Source of the DNA: Candidatus Aenigmatarchaeota archaeon | GTDB taxonomy: Archaea > Aenigmatarchaeota > Aenigmatarchaeia > PWEA01 | DNA length: 51,863 nt | Direction: 5' to 3' | NCBI GenBank assembly: GCA_003554845.1 | Contig: PWHK01000012.1 | Span: 1 to 51,863 of the forward strand | Part shown: in pieces, positions 48,623-51,863 of the stretch | Layout: every line of letters begins with the position of its first letter | Position numbering within the stretch: position 1 is the stretch's first letter | Made by a program: the position numbers and the translations under genes | The notes under the pieces: generated by a model | What the model saw: only the letters and a program-made list of their open reading frames with translations | The model's database searches: none | Told to the model about the DNA's origin: nothing

Positions 48623-49261
48623 TCATAAGAAACAGTGTTTGATATATTCTATGCGCCACTGGCAGTTCCACCCTACAAGTTCGCAGTAGTCATCGCCCTT
48701 TGAGAGTTCATGTATAAAGATATCTTTCTGTGGTTCAACAAAAACAACACCCTTGTCGCTTGTATTGAAGGCAACAAGCGAGTGGCCCTTCACCTCACCG
48801 GGCACGGGATCTCCCTGGCCATCTTCCTGTACCCAAAGACCAACCTCACAGGCAAAAATACCTTCGTTGTAGGCGCTATTTATCATATCATCAGAGAAGT
48901 CCTTGCATATATAGTCAAATTCACTCTCTGTACCTTGGCTTGTGTTGTCTTCTTCAATGAACTGTTGAACTTCTTCATAGGTTACATGCGTTGCAATATT
49001 TCGCTCCAAAAGACTGCTGTATCTACTCTCAAGATAACTGTAGTTACTCTCCAGATCCTCCATGTCGTCCTGAATATCATCGTACTCGTCTTCTATTCTT
49101 TGTAGATACCTGGAAAGATCACTAATCTCATCTTCAAACTCAGCCAGTTCCTCTTCACACAAAGAAAGGGAATCCGTAGTTCTATGGTACCTACTTGAAA
49201 GAACAAAAAGAACAATAACCAGAGCTACTAAAATAATCCTAAAACTATGTCCTCTTTCCAT
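48623..49261 (-). CDS. Membrane-anchored transglutaminase-like (Cys-His) protein
   Basis: An N-terminal membrane helix (RIILVALVIVLFVLSS, 8-23) is followed by a long coiled coil (about 35-90) and then a domain with the marks of a transglutaminase-like fold: C119 in YICKDFSDDM, a helix leading to GIFACEVGLW, H160 in KGHSLVAFNTSDKGV and an acidic residue (E176) in VVFVEPQ. This is the Cys-His-Asp/Glu order of cysteine proteases and transglutaminases of the family. It is probably exposed outside the cell. A TATA-like GGTTTAAACTG lies about 25 bases before ATG 49261. Activity is inferred; the substrate is unknown. Confidence 0.65.
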   Translation of the reverse strand: MERGHSFRIILVALVIVLFVLSSRYHRTTDSLSLCEEELAEFEDEISDLSRYLQRIEDEYDDIQDDMEDLESNYSYLESRYSSLLERNIATHVTYEEVQQFIEEDNTSQGTESEFDYICKDFSDDMINSAYNEGIFACEVGLWVQEDGQGDPVPGEVKGHSLVAFNTSDKGVVFVEPQKDIFIHELSKGDDYCELVGWNCQWRIEYIKHCFL

Positions 49262-49351
49262 GGTATCTAAATAACATCTTCAGTTTAAACCTTTATCCCA
49301 AAAGAACAAGGCTTAAATCCCAACAGATCTCTTATTCTAAAAACATTATGG

Positions 49352-49469
49352 AGCCGCCGGTGGGATTTGAACCCACGGCCTGCTGATTTCTATGCCTTTC
49401 ATCCGCGAAGAACGCGTCAATAAATCAGCGTACAAGTCAGCCGCTCCGGCCGAACTGAGCTACGGCGGC
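49352..49469 (-). tRNA. tRNA-Thr (anticodon UGU) with a 43-base intron
   Basis: Acceptor stem GCCGCCG pairs perfectly with CGGCGGC, the D stem GCTC with GAGC, the anticodon stem GCTGA with TCAGC, and the T stem GTGGG with CCCAC around TTCAAAT. The joined anticodon loop is CTTGTAA, giving anticodon UGU (Thr), and the discriminator is U73, as often in archaeal tRNA-Thr. The intron sits at the usual 37/38 site (49388-49430). CCA is not encoded. Mature length 75. TATA-like AAGTATAAAAATG lies at about 49496-49508, and a T run follows the 3' end. Confidence 0.92.
49388..49430 (-). other. tRNA-Thr intron at position 37/38
   Basis: The 43-base intron can place UUGU of the anticodon loop against AUAG near its 3' end, giving a short central helix flanked by three-base bulges, the shape cut by the archaeal splicing endonuclease. 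Within it, CGCG-TTCTT-CGCG forms a hairpin. Its 5' part (GCTGATTT) is also the exact complement of AAATCAGC at the 3' splice side, so a competing fold exists. Confidence 0.75.
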
Positions 49470-49495
49470 ATGCACAACATTACGTGCACGATCAT

Positions 49496-49508
49496 TTTTA
49501 TACTTTTA
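49496..49508 (-). promoter_or_regulatory. tRNA-Thr promoter TATA box
   Basis: On the minus strand AAGTATAAAAATG lies about 27-39 bases before the first base of the tRNA. Its placement and form match archaeal tRNA promoters. Confidence 0.6.
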
Positions 49509-49562
49509 CTTATTTCAAAAACTAGACAGTTGATTTATAATCATTGAAAAGAATTAACAGGT

Positions 49563-50015
49563 ATGTTCAATGTTGTATTTTTCTCCATAGAAATAATAGC
49601 AAGCTTGGTGGGAGGTCTTCTGGCAGGACTTATATCACTTACTTTACTCAAAAAATACGAACAGGCCAAGGAAACCGTAGGAAATTTACCAGGGAAAACA
49701 GGGATAAATGAAAAAGTAGCTTTCCTTTTGTTTGTTGTTCTAGTTGGATTAATACACGGTCTCATTATAAGCTTAATCAGAATCTCAGGCCTCGTAGAAG
49801 AAATTTCCCTACTTGACTCCGCAATCTTTCTACTTCCCTTTACAATACTCTACTCTGTTGGAATATTCCTGGGTATTTGGAGATATTTCAGCGACAAAAG
49901 AAAGAAGGAAGAAAGAAACCAGTGGATTAAGATCGCTGTTCTCTATAGCTTTGTTCTAAACATAGTGTCCGGATTTCTGACATTCTTGATCGCAATGGCA
50001 ATATTCTTTGTTTGA
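49563..50015 (+). CDS. Integral membrane protein, 150 aa, four membrane helices
   Basis: Unrecognised. Helices are visible at VVFFSIEIIASLVGGLLAGLI, VAFLLFVVLVGLIHGLIIS, IFLLPFTILYSVGIFLGIW and VLYSFVLNIVSGFLTFLI, with basic loops (RYFSDKRKKEERNQW). Such small four-helix proteins occur in many archaea without known role. TATA-like GATTTATAATC lies about 25-30 bases before ATG 49563, on the opposite strand from the nearby tRNA. Its stop codon is 1 base from that of HMG-CoA reductase (convergent). Confidence 0.65.
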   Translation: MFNVVFFSIEIIASLVGGLLAGLISLTLLKKYEQAKETVGNLPGKTGINEKVAFLLFVVLVGLIHGLIISLIRISGLVEEISLLDSAIFLLPFTILYSVGIFLGIWRYFSDKRKKEERNQWIKIAVLYSFVLNIVSGFLTFLIAMAIFFV

Positions 50016-50016
50016 A

Positions 50017-51273
50017 CTATTGATCATCTAGAATCTCTTCGGCTCTGTCCTGTGAGACTTCTCCTTCCTCAGTCATCCTTTCTGCAACTATATCAACCTC
50101 TTCGTCTTTTGCTCCGGCCTGTTTGGCTATGTTCTTTGCATGGAGCTTCATGTGACCCTTCTGTATTCCTTCTGTTACAAGGGCACGGAGTGCTGCAAAG
50201 TTCTGCAGAAGACCTACCGAAGCCATAACCTCCGATAATTCCTGTGCCGAATCAACATCCAGGATCTTGAGTGAAATCTCGACGAGGGGGTGAACCGAAG
50301 TTATACCCCCTACGGTTCCTACGGCAACAGGCACCTCTATACTTCCCTTTAGTTTTCCTTCATCTATCCACCACGTCGTAACCGGGTTGTAGCCGTCTTT
50401 GGCTGCATATGAATGTACACCTGCCTCCAGAGCACGGAAGTCGTTACCCGTGGCTATACACACAGCATCCATCCCGTTCATCACTCCTTTGTTGTGGGTT
50501 GCGGTCCTATATGGATCTGCCTCTGCAAATTCGTATGCATCCACGATACCATCTGCAACTTCTTTTCCTGTTATCTTCTCTTTTTTCAAAGTTTCAAAGG
50601 CAAACTCCACTTCGGCCCTTACAAGACGTCTATCTGAAAGGTTGGAAACTATTCTCAGGTTGGTCTCGGTATCCGTAAGTTTTTCTATTATCGGAGCTAC
50701 GGTCTCACACATCGTATTTACAGTATTAGCTCCCATGGCATCCCTGACGTCTACAACAAGATGAACTACAGCCGTGTTTTCTTTGTCTATGTCTCTCACC
50801 TGGATTTCTCTAGCCCCGCCACCAAATTTAACCAATGTTTCGTCAGCAGAGTTTGCCTCTTCTATAAGACGCCCCTCTTTTTTCTTTATAGTTTTCTGAA
50901 ACTCTTCTAAGTTCTCGACGCCGTTGACCTGGATCTGGCCTATCATCTCAGGTTCCGTTGCTTTGGCCTCGACACCGCCGTTCCTCCGGGCAAGTTTTGC
51001 CGCGTAAGAACAAGCCGCTACGACAGAGGTCTCTTCTACGGCCATAGGCACAAGATAGTCTTCACCGTTTACCTTCAAGTTGGTTGCAATTCCAAGGGGA
51101 AGCTGGTAGTTAGAGACAACGTTCTCTACCATATCATCTGCGCTCTCTTTGTCCAAGGCCCCGAACTGTTTTAGCTTATCTATATCTCCATCATCGAGAC
51201 CTGTTCTCCTCGCCAGAATTTGCATCCTCTTCTCGGGTTCCAACTTATAGAAACCTGATATCTCACTATCCAT
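50017..51273 (-). CDS. mvaA: Hydroxymethylglutaryl-CoA reductase, class II
   Basis: Makes mevalonate from HMG-CoA, the committed step to archaeal isoprenoid lipids. Class II marks are ENVVSNYQLPLGIATNLKVNG and PMAVEETSVVAACSYAAK (catalytic Glu), DAMGANTVNTMCE (cofactor site), and HNKGVMNGMDAVCIATGND with the Lys and Asp of the active site; a C-terminal HMKLHAKNIA carries the catalytic His. 418 residues fits class II (class I archaeal enzymes read ENVIGYVQIPVG). Haloarchaea and some other archaea have a class II enzyme probably gained from bacteria. Start at ATG 51273; no operon partner is visible on the right. Confidence 0.95.
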   Translation of the reverse strand: MDSEISGFYKLEPEKRMQILARRTGLDDGDIDKLKQFGALDKESADDMVENVVSNYQLPLGIATNLKVNGEDYLVPMAVEETSVVAACSYAAKLARRNGGVEAKATEPEMIGQIQVNGVENLEEFQKTIKKKEGRLIEEANSADETLVKFGGGAREIQVRDIDKENTAVVHLVVDVRDAMGANTVNTMCETVAPIIEKLTDTETNLRIVSNLSDRRLVRAEVEFAFETLKKEKITGKEVADGIVDAYEFAEADPYRTATHNKGVMNGMDAVCIATGNDFRALEAGVHSYAAKDGYNPVTTWWIDEGKLKGSIEVPVAVGTVGGITSVHPLVEISLKILDVDSAQELSEVMASVGLLQNFAALRALVTEGIQKGHMKLHAKNIAKQAGAKDEEVDIVAERMTEEGEVSQDRAEEILDDQ

Positions 51274-51427
51274 AGTTATCTTATCTATACCTCAGGTTTA
51301 ATAGATTAATCCAATAAACATATACTCCAAACCAGAGAAAACCTTTTAAGTGGTCGATTGTATTGTGCGCAAGTAGTAGGCGTATAATCCGTTTCCAATA
51401 CAGAAATGGAGGATTGAAACGCAAACT

Positions 51428-51863
51428 ATGAAAACACGACAGTTAAGCAACACGAACTCGGGTGTAAAGGCCGAAGGCACCTGGAATGAGATATGTAATT
51501 TCTTAAAGGATTTCGAATCAACTGCAGAAAAACATATAGATAAAGAAAAATCTGTTGAGGATCTAAACAGATGGAGGCCAAGAGAGGACGAAGAGGACAT
51601 TGAAGTAACAAGAAAAACAGCAGAAGAAGCATCCATGAAAAAGAGGGGGGTGGAGAAAAAATGCGAAGGTTGTTCTAAGGAACTCCATAAAGCATCGAAA
51701 AAAATAAACAGATCTGTAGAAGAAGTAAGAAGAGGTGAAAATCCCAGTAAAGAACTGAAGTCCGCCTCAAAGAATATCTGTAGAGCAATGGGTATAAAAT
51801 CAATAGAATCTCTAAGAAAGGCCGAAAAGTTTATCTATGAAAAATTTATGATCAAGTTCAACT
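51428..51863 (+). CDS. DUF5828-like helical protein, C-terminus cut by the window edge
   Basis: The frame from ATG 51428 runs off the right edge (145 codons). It is charged and helical, with TWNEICNFLKDF, DLNRWRPREDEED, TRKTAEEASMKKRGVEKKCEG and SLRKAEKFIYEKFMIKFN. The pattern recalls the DUF5828 proteins I know from haloarchaea, whose C-terminus usually continues as a short strand-like tail. A TATA-like CCTTTTAAG lies about 80 bases upstream and a GGAGG about 18 bases before the ATG. The role is unknown. Confidence 0.6.
   Translation, partial: MKTRQLSNTNSGVKAEGTWNEICNFLKDFESTAEKHIDKEKSVEDLNRWRPREDEEDIEVTRKTAEEASMKKRGVEKKCEGCSKELHKASKKINRSVEEVRRGENPSKELKSASKNICRAMGIKSIESLRKAEKFIYEKFMIKFN

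Noticed and set aside
49431-49440. Reading the tRNA at 49352 as tRNA-Tyr (anticodon GUA)
   Set aside because: Shifting the loop by one base to give GUA breaks the anticodon stem; GCTGA/TCAGC pairing and U73 fit threonine with anticodon UGU.
1-51863. UGA reassigned to an amino acid throughout the genome
   Set aside because: trm56, the HD hydrolase, the beta-CASP RNase and others end in TGA at the expected C-terminus, so UGA works as a normal stop here.
1-51863. CRISPR array or insertion sequence
   Set aside because: I saw no regularly spaced repeats and no transposase or terminal inverted repeats in any frame. The RecB-like gene at 44971 lacks cas neighbours.

Overview
The window reads as a compact archaeal chromosome segment. 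It encodes transcription factor B, a class I CCA-adding enzyme, Taw1, aTrm56, Trm1, archaeal TrmG10, an archaeal-type beta-CASP RNase, a tRNA-Thr with an intron at the archaeal 37/38 site, and class II HMG-CoA reductase. Many genes have a TATA box about 25 bases before an ATG (leaderless style); others have GGAGGT-type ribosome sites. The base composition looks AT-rich and many proteins are acidic. Several small families (amphi-Trp, DUF5667-like, DUF5828-like) recall haloarchaea. A nanohaloarchaeal or other small-genome halophile fits best, but this is inference and no rRNA is present to test it.

Layout. 1-5 kb: N-terminal part of a large secreted protein, a ribbon-helix-helix regulator, trm56, a sodium-coupled transporter and two unknowns. 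5-12.6 kb: taw1 divergent from a HAD phosphatase-like gene, an ABC exporter, RNase Z, a 0.6 kb stretch of broken small genes, an HD phosphohydrolase and a nucleotidyltransferase/HEPN pair. 12.6-21.9 kb: a tRNA and transcription block (cca-argS-trmG10 operon, tfb plus a Cys-rich small gene, trm1, serS). 22-30 kb: NIF3-like protein, beta-CASP RNase, a three-gene nuclease-like cluster (two PD-(D/E)XK, one PIN-like), a YhaM-like exoribonuclease divergent from rtcA, and Hsp20. 30-38 kb: regulators and envelope proteins, including two membrane-tethered winged-helix proteins, UV endonuclease, tandem paralogues, TspO, PspC and a broken EamA fragment. 38-46 kb: a P-type ATPase, a rubredoxin-like/ferredoxin-reductase pair, an MBL hydrolase, a PH-domain protein and a three-gene operon built around a RecB-like nuclease. 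46-51.9 kb: radical SAM-TRAM enzyme, a frameshifted P-loop kinase, a membrane-anchored transglutaminase-like protein, tRNA-Thr(UGU), HMG-CoA reductase and a DUF5828-like partial gene.

Theme. About a dozen genes make, mature, modify, repair or charge RNA. Transcription units are short and convergent neighbours often touch or overlap by a few bases.

Most unusual points: (1) serS, normally essential, carries one in-frame TGA at codon 290 inside otherwise intact coding sequence; (2) the operon at 43865-46083 pairs a RecB-type nuclease with two unrecognised proteins; (3) five genes end inside a hairpin that contains or overlaps the stop codon; (4) several genes show one-base lesions or lack a start codon, which may be real decay, recoding or sequence error.
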